Source: an uncultured Blastocatellia bacterium (lineage in GTDB: Bacteria > Acidobacteriota > Blastocatellia > Chloracidobacteriales > Chloracidobacteriaceae). Taken from it: 64,000 bases of DNA. Numbering within the stretch: the first letter of the stretch is position 1; every line of letters starts with the position of its first letter. Positions 29,057 to 38,690 of this stretch are shown piece by piece. The DNA is taken from assembly GCA_937934745.1 (NCBI GenBank), contig CALGZC010000007.1, positions 48,976 to 112,975 of the forward strand, written 5' to 3'. Below the pieces are notes generated by a model. The model saw only the letters and a list, made by a program, of their open reading frames with translations. It did not search any database and was not told where the DNA came from. Both the position numbers and the translations under genes were made by a program.

Positions 29057-29407
29057 ATGCCTGATCAACCGACCGGCCCACCAAACGATACAGGTGTAGG
29101 TTTACCTTCTGATGTCACACCTCGGCGGCAGCTTGTGTTCCCTAACACCGTGGCACGTGACAATCAGGTGCGTTCACGCATTCCGTTGATCGCCGAAGCG
29201 CCGGTCTTTGAGTTTGAAGCGCCACCAGAAACAACAGCCCCGAAACCACGGTGGTGGTCGCGCCGGCGGCAAATGCGCTTCCGCCGGTTCCTGGAAAAGT
29301 ATGTTGTGTGGTTTGTCATTCTCTTACTCTTCGCGGTAGTTGTGGTGTCTGTTGTGACCGTCTTTTCGCCCCGGCCAACACCTCAGAAGCCGCCGGTTCG
29401 GCAGTAG
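29057..29407 (+). CDS. Small single-TM protein of unknown function
   Basis: Basic stretch then WFVILLLFAVVVVSVVTVF near the C-terminus. Confidence 0.5.
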   Translation: MPDQPTGPPNDTGVGLPSDVTPRRQLVFPNTVARDNQVRSRIPLIAEAPVFEFEAPPETTAPKPRWWSRRRQMRFRRFLEKYVVWFVILLLFAVVVVSVVTVFSPRPTPQKPPVRQ

Positions 29408-29418
29408 GTTCAGCAGCA
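29395..29418. repeat. 12-bp imperfect tandem duplication spanning a stop codon
   Basis: GGTTCGGCAGTA / GGTTCAGCAGCA; TAG stop at 29405-29407. Confidence 0.8.
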
Positions 29419-29438
29419 GGCTGGAGGTAACGCACACG

Positions 29439-30038
29439 TTGCAGGAAAGTACTTTTGCCGATCTGGCCGTGCGGCCGCGCGGATGGATTGAAGTCATCGC
29501 AGGCGGCATGTTTTCCGGCAAGACCGAGGCGCTCATTACCCGCCTACGTCGTGCGCTCATTGCACGACAAACGGTGCAGGCCTTCAAACCGCGCCTGGAT
29601 GAGCGGTATGAGGCAGCGTTTATTGTGTCGCACAGCCGGTTACGCCTTGAAACGCAGGTCATTGACCGGGCCGAGGACATCCTGGAGCAACTGTTGCCCA
29701 CCACGCAGGTAGTTGGTATTGACGAAGGGCAGTTTTTGGGGCCTGGCCTGGTGGCGGTTTGCCGCCGCCTGGCCGACGACGGCCGGCGCGTCATCGTTGC
29801 GGCACTTGACCTGGACTATCGCGGCGAGCCATTTGAGCCGATCCCCCACTTGATGGCCGTTGCCGAATATGTCACCAAGCCGCAGGCAATTTGTGTCGTC
29901 TGTGGACATCCGGCGAATTTTTCACAACGGCTGACGGCCGATGACCGGCGAGTCCTGGTCGGTGCGGAGGGGCTGTACGAAGCACGCTGCCGACGCTGCT
30001 TTGTGCCATACCCGGTCCCGCCGGCAACCGCACGGTAG
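29439..30038 (+). CDS. tdk: Thymidine kinase
   Basis: GWIEVIAGGMFSGKTEALITRLRR, VVGIDEGQF, VIVAALDLDYRGEPFEP, KPQAICVVCGHPANFSQRL. Confidence 0.93.
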   Translation: MQESTFADLAVRPRGWIEVIAGGMFSGKTEALITRLRRALIARQTVQAFKPRLDERYEAAFIVSHSRLRLETQVIDRAEDILEQLLPTTQVVGIDEGQFLGPGLVAVCRRLADDGRRVIVAALDLDYRGEPFEPIPHLMAVAEYVTKPQAICVVCGHPANFSQRLTADDRRVLVGAEGLYEARCRRCFVPYPVPPATAR

Positions 30039-30041
30039 GCA

Positions 30042-30073
30042 CCGGTGGGAGGAGCTGCCGGTGGGAGGAGCTG
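30042..30073 (+). repeat. 16-bp perfect tandem duplication containing the ispF ribosome-binding site
   Basis: CCGGTGGGAGGAGCTG twice in immediate tandem (30042-30057, 30058-30073). Confidence 0.95.
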
Positions 30074-30074
30074 T

Positions 30075-30608
30075 ATGATGTCGACTTGTCCATTTCGCGT
30101 CGGCACCGGGTATGACATCCACCGCCTGGTTCCAGGCCGGCCACTGGTCCTCGGCGGCGTGACCATCCCGTATGAACTGGGGCTGCTCGGTCATTCAGAT
30201 GCCGATGCCCTGGCGCATGCCGTGACCGATGCCCTGCTGGGCGCGCTGGCACTGGGCGACATCGGCACGCACTTTCCCGACACGGACCCGCGCTGGGCCA
30301 ATGCCAACAGCCTGGTGCTCCTGGGCCACACTATGGCGCTGGTGATGGCGCAGGGGTTTGAAGTCGTCAATGTGGACGCCTCAATCCTCGCAGAGCGGCC
30401 GAAGCTGGCACCGTACCTGGCGGCCATGCGGGAACGCCTCGCCGAAGTCCTCCAGGTCGCACCCACCACCGTGAGCGTTAAAGCTAAAACCAATGAAGGT
30501 CTCGACGCCGTCGGTCGCCGCGCAGCCATCAGCGTCCACGCGGTTGTGCTGCTGTGCCGGTCAGCACAGCGTCTCCCTCTGTCACCTGATCAGCACCGGG
30601 AAGCCTAA
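30075..30608 (+). CDS. ispF: 2-C-methyl-D-erythritol 2,4-cyclodiphosphate synthase
   Basis: RVGTGYDIHRLVPGRPLVLGGVTIPYELGLLGHSDADALAHAVTDALLGALALGDIGTHFPDTDPRW. Confidence 0.97.
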   Translation: MMSTCPFRVGTGYDIHRLVPGRPLVLGGVTIPYELGLLGHSDADALAHAVTDALLGALALGDIGTHFPDTDPRWANANSLVLLGHTMALVMAQGFEVVNVDASILAERPKLAPYLAAMRERLAEVLQVAPTTVSVKAKTNEGLDAVGRRAAISVHAVVLLCRSAQRLPLSPDQHREA

Positions 30609-30625
30609 ACCGGAGAAATCGCGCT

Positions 30626-32509
30626 ATGTCCGCCACTCGTCACCTGCTGACCCTTGAGGAACTCAATCAACTCCCTGCCTGGGCCGCCGAGATGGGGCGC
30701 AAGTACTTTGCCGGCGAAGCGAGTCACTTCCTCCTGCACCACAACGTCTATGATGTCGCACGGTCAAAGCGCGGCTACGTTGGGTTGGTGACGTTTCTCC
30801 AGCAGGAAATGCTGGGCAATAAACACATCGTCCTCTACAACCGAAGCGAGGGCATTACCTTTGGGTCACAAGCCGCAGAACGTCAGTTCCTCGCCGCTCT
30901 GCGGGTTACCAACCCACTGGCCGATGCAAAAACCCTGACCACCCTGCCCCGTGATCCTGTTCCGGCGCTGAGCCTGATCGAACGGTTCCTGTATTCTGGT
31001 GACCAGGTCGCCGTCATTATCAACTTCCTGGAGACACTGGTTCCAGCAGGCGACATTGCTCACCTGGGCAACGATGAGCGCAACCTACTTGTCACGCTGC
31101 AACGCTGGCTCACCAGTTCGCGCCTGCTCAACTCGGATAACATCGTCATCTTCGTGACAGAGAATCTGTCTGACGTTGCCCAGCGGCTGCGGGAAAATTC
31201 ACGCATTACTGTGATTCGCATACCCTATCCTGACTATCACGAACGACTCGACTATATCCGCTACGAGCTATCCGACATTGCTAAAAGACGCAATGGTCGA
31301 TCCGAAAAAGAAATTGAAAAATTCAAAGCAGAATTCAAAGTTAAAGCCGAGCGTATTCTCCGCGAAGAAGGTGTTGACCGACTCAATGAAGAAACTAAGA
31401 AGTTTAATGAACAGTTAGAGAAAATGAAATCGGAACTAGGCAATAGCATTCTAGGACTTAAGATGCACATCAGCGATGAGCAGTTGGCACATCTAACATC
31501 CGGCCTGAACCGCGTTCATATTTCATCCATCCTCAAAGGGGCGACCCTCAACGATGAAGGCCTGACGATTGACTTGGTGCGCGCCAAGAAAAAATCCATC
31601 ATTGAGTCGGAGTGCGTCGGGCTGATCGAATTTGTGACTCCTAAGTATGGACTTGACCATGTTGGCGGCTTTGAAAAAGCAAAGGCCTACCTGCGCAACA
31701 TCGCTGAAGTGATCCGCAACGGGGAAACCGAAGAGGCCCCGATGGGGATTCTCATTTGCGGCCCGGTCGGCACAGGCAAAACATTTTTGGCAGAAGCGTT
31801 TGCTAAGGACTGTGGCCTGAATGTCATCGAGTTTAAGAACTTCCGTGACAAATGGGTTGGGTCGTCTGAAGCTAATCTGGAGAAAATCCTTAACCTGATT
31901 CAAACCCTTGCGCCGATTGTAGTTTTGATTGATGAAGCGGATGCGACACTTGGCCACCGTGACTCCGGTGGTGACAGCGGCGTAGATAAGCGAATCTTCT
32001 CGAAAATTGCTTCAGCAATGGGAGACACAGACAATCGCGGACGTATTCTTTGGATTCTAATGACCTCCCGTCCAGACCTTTTGCCGATTGACCTAAAACG
32101 TCAGGGACGTTGTGAAGAACATATTTCATTATTCTATCCAGAGTCAGAAGCTGACCGCCTGGCAATTGTCGAAGCGATGATCAAGAAAAACCGCATTCTT
32201 CACCAGGTAACGGACTGGTCACCGATTACGCGGAATGACATGCAGCTCTCCGGCGCGGACATTGAATCCATGCTCATTCGCTGCCGGCGCATTGCCCGTC
32301 AGGCCGGCCGCAAGGAAGTTCTCCCGGATGACGTTCGGCTGGTTGCGCAGGAATTCACACCGGCGCGCGACGAAGTTGCCATCGAGTACCAAACGCTCGT
32401 CGCCGTCCGGGAAGCCACCACGCGCGACATGTTGCCGGAGGCGTTCCGGCACATGTCTCCGGCCGAGATTAGCCAGCGCATCGAGCAGTTACGCCCCATG
32501 GTGCGCTAG
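30626..32509 (+). CDS. AAA+ ATPase with N-terminal degenerate ATPase-like region and coiled coil
   Basis: Walker A GPVGTGKTFLAEAFAKD, Walker B IVVLIDEADATLG, sensor/arginine finger region MTSRPDLLPIDLKRQGR; Lys/Glu-rich coiled coil about 31290-31460. Confidence 0.88.
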   Translation: MSATRHLLTLEELNQLPAWAAEMGRKYFAGEASHFLLHHNVYDVARSKRGYVGLVTFLQQEMLGNKHIVLYNRSEGITFGSQAAERQFLAALRVTNPLADAKTLTTLPRDPVPALSLIERFLYSGDQVAVIINFLETLVPAGDIAHLGNDERNLLVTLQRWLTSSRLLNSDNIVIFVTENLSDVAQRLRENSRITVIRIPYPDYHERLDYIRYELSDIAKRRNGRSEKEIEKFKAEFKVKAERILREEGVDRLNEETKKFNEQLEKMKSELGNSILGLKMHISDEQLAHLTSGLNRVHISSILKGATLNDEGLTIDLVRAKKKSIIESECVGLIEFVTPKYGLDHVGGFEKAKAYLRNIAEVIRNGETEEAPMGILICGPVGTGKTFLAEAFAKDCGLNVIEFKNFRDKWVGSSEANLEKILNLIQTLAPIVVLIDEADATLGHRDSGGDSGVDKRIFSKIASAMGDTDNRGRILWILMTSRPDLLPIDLKRQGRCEEHISLFYPESEADRLAIVEAMIKKNRILHQVTDWSPITRNDMQLSGADIESMLIRCRRIARQAGRKEVLPDDVRLVAQEFTPARDEVAIEYQTLVAVREATTRDMLPEAFRHMSPAEISQRIEQLRPMVR

Positions 32510-32555
32510 CTGCTCAGGCCCCACGACTTGCAACTGCCCGCTCTGTAGGAAACCC

Positions 32556-34115
32556 ATGCCGGTTGTTGCCGATCCCGCGACCGACCTACGCACGTTGACT
32601 GCACGACTTGCCGCACTGGGAACAGGTCAGAAACCGTTGCTGCTCCACCTGGCCACGCCGACGGAAACCGGCTGGGGGCAGTACCAAGTCGCTCTTGCCG
32701 TTGTGTACGGAAAACTGACGGTGACGTACTGGAACGACCACCGGTCAGCTTGCTGGCGTGTTGAGCGGTACGAGCTTGGCCGCGATGCCGTGTGGTTGGA
32801 TGTCTCCCGGCGTGCCGGCGCAGACCGCGGACGGCTGATGATCGCCACGGCAGGCGACACGGCGGACGATACGCCGTTTCTGGTAACGGCCCCGACGCGG
32901 GCGCAGTGGCAGCAAAGCATTCGAAACTGGTTGTGTCGCCGTCTTCCGCCGGGGACGCACCTGAGAACGCTCCCCCGCCAACACCTCACCGACGATGCTG
33001 CGGTAGGGTGGTGGGCAACCCAGGGCAGAGCCAGGTGGTTAGTGGTCGCGACGCTTGCGACCGAAGCGGCAAAGCTTCGCCGCTTGCTTGGGTATGCCCT
33101 GGCGGTGGCCGATGCCGACCCACAGCCGACACCAATCTGGTTGGTTGTGCCGCCCCAGGGGGGCAGTCGGCTGGCCCCTTTGTTGGCGCAGCTGGAAACG
33201 GCCCGGCTGACACTCTATGAAGCCACTTCGGACTGGGCAGCGGTGCAAGCCGTCGCCGGCGGTCACCAGGTGCCGCTGGTGATGCAACCGCTCCGGCGCT
33301 GGACGCAGCAGCTCCCAACACCGGACGAGCTAGAGCATCTGCGCACGTGGTTTGGCGCCGACCTTGATGCCCACTGCGAAGTCATCCCGGTCGGGCAGCA
33401 GATGCTTTCCGTGCGGTGGTATGGCGTGGAATGTGCGCGGTGGTGTCGCCGGTCGGCAACTGACCCGTGTGGACACCGGCCACTGTGGTTTGGTCTGACA
33501 ACGCTGGGGGAGCCACGGCGGATGCTCACCGACCACACCCGCGCCGCTTTCCAGGAGCGGCTGACTGCCCTCCGGCGGCATCGGACACCGGCAGCGCGCG
33601 ATCCGGCCCATCCGCTGTATCGGGCTTACCCTGAACGATGGCTCGATGCCATCGTGCGCCGCCGCCTGGAAGTCATTGACGACAGCCTGGAGCCGGCCCA
33701 TGTCTGGAGCCAGGCTCCGCAGTTCGGCGGCCACACAACGGGCCTGGCAGATTTTCTGGCACTGACCCGTTGTGGGCAGTTGGCGGTTGTGGAAATCAAA
33801 GCCCATGCCGACGCCGATCTCATTTGGCAGGGCCTGACGTACTGGCAGCCGGCACTCCATCACTGGCGACAGGGGGATTTTGTCCGGCGCGGCTACTTTG
33901 CCGGCGCGCAACTGGACGTCGCTGCGCCGCCACGGCTGTACCTCGTTGCTCCGATGCTGCGCATACATCGGGTGACGCGCGCCGTCGCCCGGCGGTTGCG
34001 TTCGGACGTACCGCTTACGCTGGTCGGCGTCAATGAGCGCTGGCGACAAGGACTACGCGTCGTGTTACGGGAACATTTTGGCGATGGGCACGGGTGCACC
34101 GAGCGCGCTTGGTGA
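32556..34115 (+). CDS. Uncharacterised protein with C-terminal PD-(D/E)XK nuclease-like motif
   Basis: GLADFLALTRCGQLAVVEIKAHADADLIWQGLTYW fits D...(V)ExK...Q...Y; start trimmed to MPVVADPATDLRTL. Confidence 0.6.
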   Translation: MPVVADPATDLRTLTARLAALGTGQKPLLLHLATPTETGWGQYQVALAVVYGKLTVTYWNDHRSACWRVERYELGRDAVWLDVSRRAGADRGRLMIATAGDTADDTPFLVTAPTRAQWQQSIRNWLCRRLPPGTHLRTLPRQHLTDDAAVGWWATQGRARWLVVATLATEAAKLRRLLGYALAVADADPQPTPIWLVVPPQGGSRLAPLLAQLETARLTLYEATSDWAAVQAVAGGHQVPLVMQPLRRWTQQLPTPDELEHLRTWFGADLDAHCEVIPVGQQMLSVRWYGVECARWCRRSATDPCGHRPLWFGLTTLGEPRRMLTDHTRAAFQERLTALRRHRTPAARDPAHPLYRAYPERWLDAIVRRRLEVIDDSLEPAHVWSQAPQFGGHTTGLADFLALTRCGQLAVVEIKAHADADLIWQGLTYWQPALHHWRQGDFVRRGYFAGAQLDVAAPPRLYLVAPMLRIHRVTRAVARRLRSDVPLTLVGVNERWRQGLRVVLREHFGDGHGCTERAW

Positions 34116-34202
34116 AGCCAAGCCCAGATGCCCTGTTGTCGAGCGGGCCGGCGCCGCAGGCTGTGCGCTGCGGCTGCCGCTTTTGCCTCAACCGCGACTT
34201 CA

Positions 34203-36113
34203 ATGCTCACTGAGACCACCATGTTGACATTGCCTGACCTAAATCACCGGCTCGTCACCCTGCCGTTTGTCGCCGTCGTTGGTCATGCGCCGGTTAAGCG
34301 TGCGCTACTGTTGCTAGCTGTTGAACCACGGCTGCGCGGCGTTGCTTTTGCCGCACCGACCGGCAGCGCCAAGTCAGTCCTTGTCCGGGCCTTTGCCGAT
34401 GTCGTACCGGACGGACCTACCGGGCAGCGCCCACCCTTTGTCATCCTACCGAGTTACGTCAGCGAAGACCGGCTCTTTGGCGGCCTTGATCTTGAAGCGA
34501 CGCTGGCCGGGGGCAAACGACGGTTTGCGCCGGGTATCCTGGCCCAGGCCAATGATGGCTATGTCTTTGCCGACAATCTCAACCTCCTGCCGACCCAAGT
34601 TGAAACCGCTCTGCTGACCTGCCTTGACAACGGTTATCTGCGGGTCGAACGGGAAGGCATTTCAATGACATCGCCGGCCAACTTCGCCCTGATTGCCGCC
34701 TTCAACCCCGAAGACGGCGGCGTGCGGTGGCATATTTTGGATCGACTGGGACTCATTGTGGCTGCGCCGCGCCGTCCTGATCTGGAAACGCGGCAAAAAG
34801 TGATCGCAACCGTTGCGGCGTTTGAACGCGATGCGGAAGCGCTCCAGGCACTGTACGCCGATGAGACGGCGACGCTCAAGGCGCTGCTGGTTGAAGCGCG
34901 TGGGCGGCTACCACAGGTGACCCTACCGGAAGCCACGCTCCGGTGGCTGTGTGAACGTGCTGCCGCCTTGGGGACGGTCGGTCAGCGCGCCGAGTATTTC
35001 GCTGCCCTGGCGGCAAAGGCCAATGCCGCGCTCGAGGGGCGCACCGTCGTCAATGAGGACGACTGCCGAACGGCCGAGTTCTTTGTTCTCCTGCCACGTG
35101 CGACGCAACGCCCCGAAACCGAGCCCCAACCTCCTCCTCCACCACCCCCGCCGGCAGAGTCGGGCGAGGATGACACCCAGTCGCCGTCACCGCCGGAGGA
35201 TTTGGAAGACTTGGCATTGGTGTTTGACGCCGAAGAAGCGGCCCTGGAAGCCGACTTCAATCTGTTTGCCAAGAAAGTGCGCCTGGGCCGCTACGGCAAG
35301 CGCTCCGAACGCGACAATTTCCACTCCGGGCGTTACGTCCGCTCTGTAGCCGGTGAACCGTCACGTGGCAGAGTCGCCATTGAAGCCACCCTGCGTCAGG
35401 CCGCGCCGCACCAGCCGGTCCGCCGCCAACGGGCGCTCGCTGCCGGTCAGACGCCTCCCGCCGACCGGGTGCTGCTCAAAAAGGACGATGTCCGACTCAA
35501 GCGCCTGCGCCAGCGCACCGGCGCGCTGATCGTCTTCATCGTGGATGCATCGGGCAGTATGGCCGCCAATCGCATGGGACAGGCCAAGGGTGCCGTTGTC
35601 GAGCTGTTGCGTCAGTCCTATGTCAACCGCGATAAGGTCGCGCTCATCGGCTGCTACGGCGAGGAAAGTCGCGTCCTCCTGGCCCCGACCCAGAGTGTGG
35701 AGGCAGCCAAACGGCAACTGGAAGCCCTGCCCACCGGTGGGGCAACACCGCTCAACGATGCGCTCCGACGTGCGCACCTGCTCATTGAAGAGGTCCGCCG
35801 CACCGGAGCCTACACGGAGGCATTGGTGGCCGTCATCGGCGATGGCCGCGGCAATGTGCCGGCCCGACCGCCCGAACCCGGTGCGGCCGGCCTTTCCCGG
35901 GCCGAGCTGATCCGGCGCGAGACTGAGGACTTGGCGCGCGTTTATGCCTCCGCGGGGATTCGCATGGCGGTGTTTGACACGCAAAATCGCTTTGTTTCGC
36001 GCGGCGAGGCAAAGCAACTGGCGGAACTCTTCGGCGGCAGCTACGTCTACTTGCCGCGCCTATCGGCAGGTGGCATCACAAAGGTCGTCAAGCAAGAGTT
36101 AGGGCGTCTCTAA
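34203..36113 (+). CDS. bchD: Magnesium-chelatase subunit D-like (AAA + VWA)
   Basis: AAPTGSAKSVLVRAFADVV, LPSYVSEDRLFGGLDLEATLAGGKRRFAPGILAQANDGYVFADNLNLL, acidic/Pro linker, C-terminal VWA MIDAS IVFIVDASGSMAANRMGQAKGAV. Confidence 0.8.
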   Translation: MLTETTMLTLPDLNHRLVTLPFVAVVGHAPVKRALLLLAVEPRLRGVAFAAPTGSAKSVLVRAFADVVPDGPTGQRPPFVILPSYVSEDRLFGGLDLEATLAGGKRRFAPGILAQANDGYVFADNLNLLPTQVETALLTCLDNGYLRVEREGISMTSPANFALIAAFNPEDGGVRWHILDRLGLIVAAPRRPDLETRQKVIATVAAFERDAEALQALYADETATLKALLVEARGRLPQVTLPEATLRWLCERAAALGTVGQRAEYFAALAAKANAALEGRTVVNEDDCRTAEFFVLLPRATQRPETEPQPPPPPPPPAESGEDDTQSPSPPEDLEDLALVFDAEEAALEADFNLFAKKVRLGRYGKRSERDNFHSGRYVRSVAGEPSRGRVAIEATLRQAAPHQPVRRQRALAAGQTPPADRVLLKKDDVRLKRLRQRTGALIVFIVDASGSMAANRMGQAKGAVVELLRQSYVNRDKVALIGCYGEESRVLLAPTQSVEAAKRQLEALPTGGATPLNDALRRAHLLIEEVRRTGAYTEALVAVIGDGRGNVPARPPEPGAAGLSRAELIRRETEDLARVYASAGIRMAVFDTQNRFVSRGEAKQLAELFGGSYVYLPRLSAGGITKVVKQELGRL

Positions 36114-36212
36114 GACCGCAGTGCTGCCGCCCGGTTTTCCTATCCGCCACAGGCGACATGGTGCACAATACAACCACGCGCGACTCCTCTTTATTCCAGG
36201 TTGCGATGCCTT

Positions 36213-37319
36213 ATGGCTTCACCAGAATCTCGCTCAACGGCGGCGGAGTATGCATTCCTGCGTGAATGCGAGCTGTTTGCGACGCTCTCCGACCTGACGC
36301 TCCAGGCGTTGCGCCTACGCGGCCAACTCATCCTGCTGGCACCGGGGGATGACCTGTTTCACATTGGTGATCCGGCGGAATACCTCTACGTTATCACGTC
36401 GGGTGTGGTGGAAATCCGGCGGCCGGCAGCAGAAGGCTCGCCGGAACTCACCCCGGTAGCCTATGTCGCCGCCGGTGAAGTCATTGGGGAAGTGGCGATG
36501 TTCACCAGGTCAACGCGCGCTTCGGCAGCCCGTATGCCGGGTGGGGGCGAAATCTTCCGCATCTCGCGCGATAACTTTCTGAATGTCGTAGCCGGCTTTC
36601 CCGACCTTGCCCTCTGCCTGTGCTTTGCCTTCGCCCAGCGGCTGGAGTCCACCGTCCGCAACATGCGCCAGGAGCGCCAACGCCAACTCAGTGGCAATCT
36701 AAAGTTCTTCGACCTGCCGACCGTGATTCAAACCATCATTAGCTCCGGCATGACGGGGACGTTGCGCGTGGACGACCCGCTGGGCGTGACCCTGGCGGAA
36801 ATTTTCTTCGACAACGGGCATCTCTGCCGCGCCACAATGGGCCATCTCACCGGCGGCGAAGCGTTCTTCCAACTGTTTCAGCCGCCCCCTAAGGAAGGCA
36901 CCTTTGAGTTCAAAGGCGGGGAGCATGAGGTGAGCGAGCGCGAGGTGGCAGACGGTACAAGCTGCGACATTCTCCTGCCCGGCATGACCATGCTCATGGA
37001 AGCCGTCCGCATGCAGGATGAAGTTCAACAGCTACGCTGCCGGATACCGCCCGGCATGCGCTATCGCCCGCTCAGCGACGATCTGCGGTGGGATGACGAC
37101 TTACTGCCAACAGCCTACGACATCTGGTATCGCCTCCACGCTGGGACACCGACAGTCCGTGACTTGCTCGATGATGTGCCGGCGTCGCACTACACCACGC
37201 TTTCCATTCTGAATCGGCTGCTGGAAACGATGCAAATCGTCGCCCAGCAGGATGATCTCCACACAACGACCAACATTTCCCTTGCCAAAACGTCATCAGA
37301 CCGCCTGTCATCAATCTAA
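36213..37319 (+). CDS. Cyclic-nucleotide-binding-domain protein with DUF4388-like domain
   Basis: ECELFATLSDLTLQAL...APGDDLFHIGDPAEYLYVITSGVVEIRR...GEVIGEVAMFTRSTRASAAR; then LSGNLKFFDLPTVIQTIISSGMTGTLRV (DUF4388/PATAN-like). Confidence 0.82.
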   Translation: MASPESRSTAAEYAFLRECELFATLSDLTLQALRLRGQLILLAPGDDLFHIGDPAEYLYVITSGVVEIRRPAAEGSPELTPVAYVAAGEVIGEVAMFTRSTRASAARMPGGGEIFRISRDNFLNVVAGFPDLALCLCFAFAQRLESTVRNMRQERQRQLSGNLKFFDLPTVIQTIISSGMTGTLRVDDPLGVTLAEIFFDNGHLCRATMGHLTGGEAFFQLFQPPPKEGTFEFKGGEHEVSEREVADGTSCDILLPGMTMLMEAVRMQDEVQQLRCRIPPGMRYRPLSDDLRWDDDLLPTAYDIWYRLHAGTPTVRDLLDDVPASHYTTLSILNRLLETMQIVAQQDDLHTTTNISLAKTSSDRLSSI

Positions 37320-37338
37320 CACTGTCAATCGAACACTC
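37311..37338. repeat. 14-bp imperfect tandem duplication spanning a stop codon
   Basis: TCAATCTAACACTG / TCAATCGAACACTC; TAA stop at 37317-37319. Confidence 0.85.
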
Positions 37339-37391
37339 AGCAGACCCCGCCCATCTCACACGCATATTGGTCCTTATGGACAATAACCCGT

Positions 37392-38378
37392 ATGAAAAAC
37401 CGCATTCTTGTCACTGGCGGCGCCGGCTTCATCGGCACGCACCTGTGCCGGAGGCTTCTGGCCGAGGGCCAAGAAGTGATCTGTCTTGACAATTTCTACA
37501 CCGGGCAGCGCGCCAACATCCGGCCATTGCTCGGCCATCCGCGTTTTGAACTTGTGCGTCACGACGTCATTGAACCCATCCGGCTAGAAGTCAACCAAAT
37601 CTACCATCTGGCCTGTCCGGCTTCGCCGGTTCACTATCAGGCCAACCCGATTCAAACCGTCAAGACCAGCGTTTTGGGGACGCTTAACATGCTCGGCCTG
37701 GCCAAGCGTGTCGGGGCGCGGTTTGTGCTGGCTTCGACTTCAGAGGTGTACGGCGACCCGCTGGTTCACCCTCAGCGGGAGGATTACTGGGGCAATGTCA
37801 ACCCGGTCGGCCCACGCAGTTGCTATGACGAAGGCAAGCGCGTGGCGGAGACCTTGACCCTGGATTACTACCGACAGCACCGGGTGGATGTACGGATTGC
37901 GCGGATTTTCAACACCTACGGCCCGCACATGCTCGAAAATGACGGGCGCGTCGTGAGCAACTTCATCTGCCAGGCGTTGCGGAACAAGCCGCTCACCATC
38001 TACGGCGACGGCTCACAGACCCGTTCGTTCTGCTATGTGGACGATCTTGTTGAGGGATTGGTGCGCCTGATGGCGGTGGAGGACTTTCGCGGCCCGGTCA
38101 ATCTTGGGAATCCGGGGGAATTCACGGTCCTCGAACTGGCCCACAAGGTCTTGACACTGACCGGTTCCCCGTCCCCGCTCGTGTGCCGGCCGTTGCCGGA
38201 AAACGATCCGCAGCGCCGCCGTCCCGACATCACCCTGGCGGGCGAGTGGCTGAGCTGGGCCCCCACAATCCCCCTTGACGAAGGGCTTGAAAAAACAATT
38301 GCCTACTTTCGGACGGTCATCACCCAGGACAACGACCCCGCGGCGCCGGCCGGTGGGCGCACGTACGAACTCGGGTAG
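37392..38378 (+). CDS. NAD-dependent epimerase/dehydratase, UDP-glucuronate decarboxylase (UXS)-like
   Basis: [88 protein letters not shown]. Confidence 0.9.
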   Translation: MKNRILVTGGAGFIGTHLCRRLLAEGQEVICLDNFYTGQRANIRPLLGHPRFELVRHDVIEPIRLEVNQIYHLACPASPVHYQANPIQTVKTSVLGTLNMLGLAKRVGARFVLASTSEVYGDPLVHPQREDYWGNVNPVGPRSCYDEGKRVAETLTLDYYRQHRVDVRIARIFNTYGPHMLENDGRVVSNFICQALRNKPLTIYGDGSQTRSFCYVDDLVEGLVRLMAVEDFRGPVNLGNPGEFTVLELAHKVLTLTGSPSPLVCRPLPENDPQRRRPDITLAGEWLSWAPTIPLDEGLEKTIAYFRTVITQDNDPAAPAGGRTYELG

Positions 38379-38690
38379 CCAAGTCGGTGGGCATGTAATC
38401 TGCGAGGGTCGGAAGCTGTGGCAACAGGGTAGGCACACGAGGAGGACTGTGCCACGCGGTGGCGCGCCGCTACGCGCCCCTACCGACGTGCTCCGACCGC
38501 AGGGCACCGTCTTTTGCCCGCGTGCAGGTTATCCACGCCACCGGTGCGGGGCGCTTTCGGCACCACCGGCGCGCCAACGGGAGGTTGCCTTTGACAACGG
38601 GCGCGGCACACAGGCATATCGTGCTAGTGTCCTCCACCGGGCGGCTCTCTGAGCCAGAATCAACACCCATACTGCACTGAAAGAAACCGT

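Noticed and set aside
32235-32555. N-terminal part of ORF 32235..34115
   Set aside because: Overlaps the end of the AAA+ ATPase gene in another frame and is low-complexity Ser/Arg/Pro; start moved to ATG 32556.
38379-38690. 312-bp spacer before the SDR gene as a possible small gene
   Set aside because: Short ORFs here (38275..38652, 38459..38680) look like random high-GC frames; weak partial inverted repeats only.
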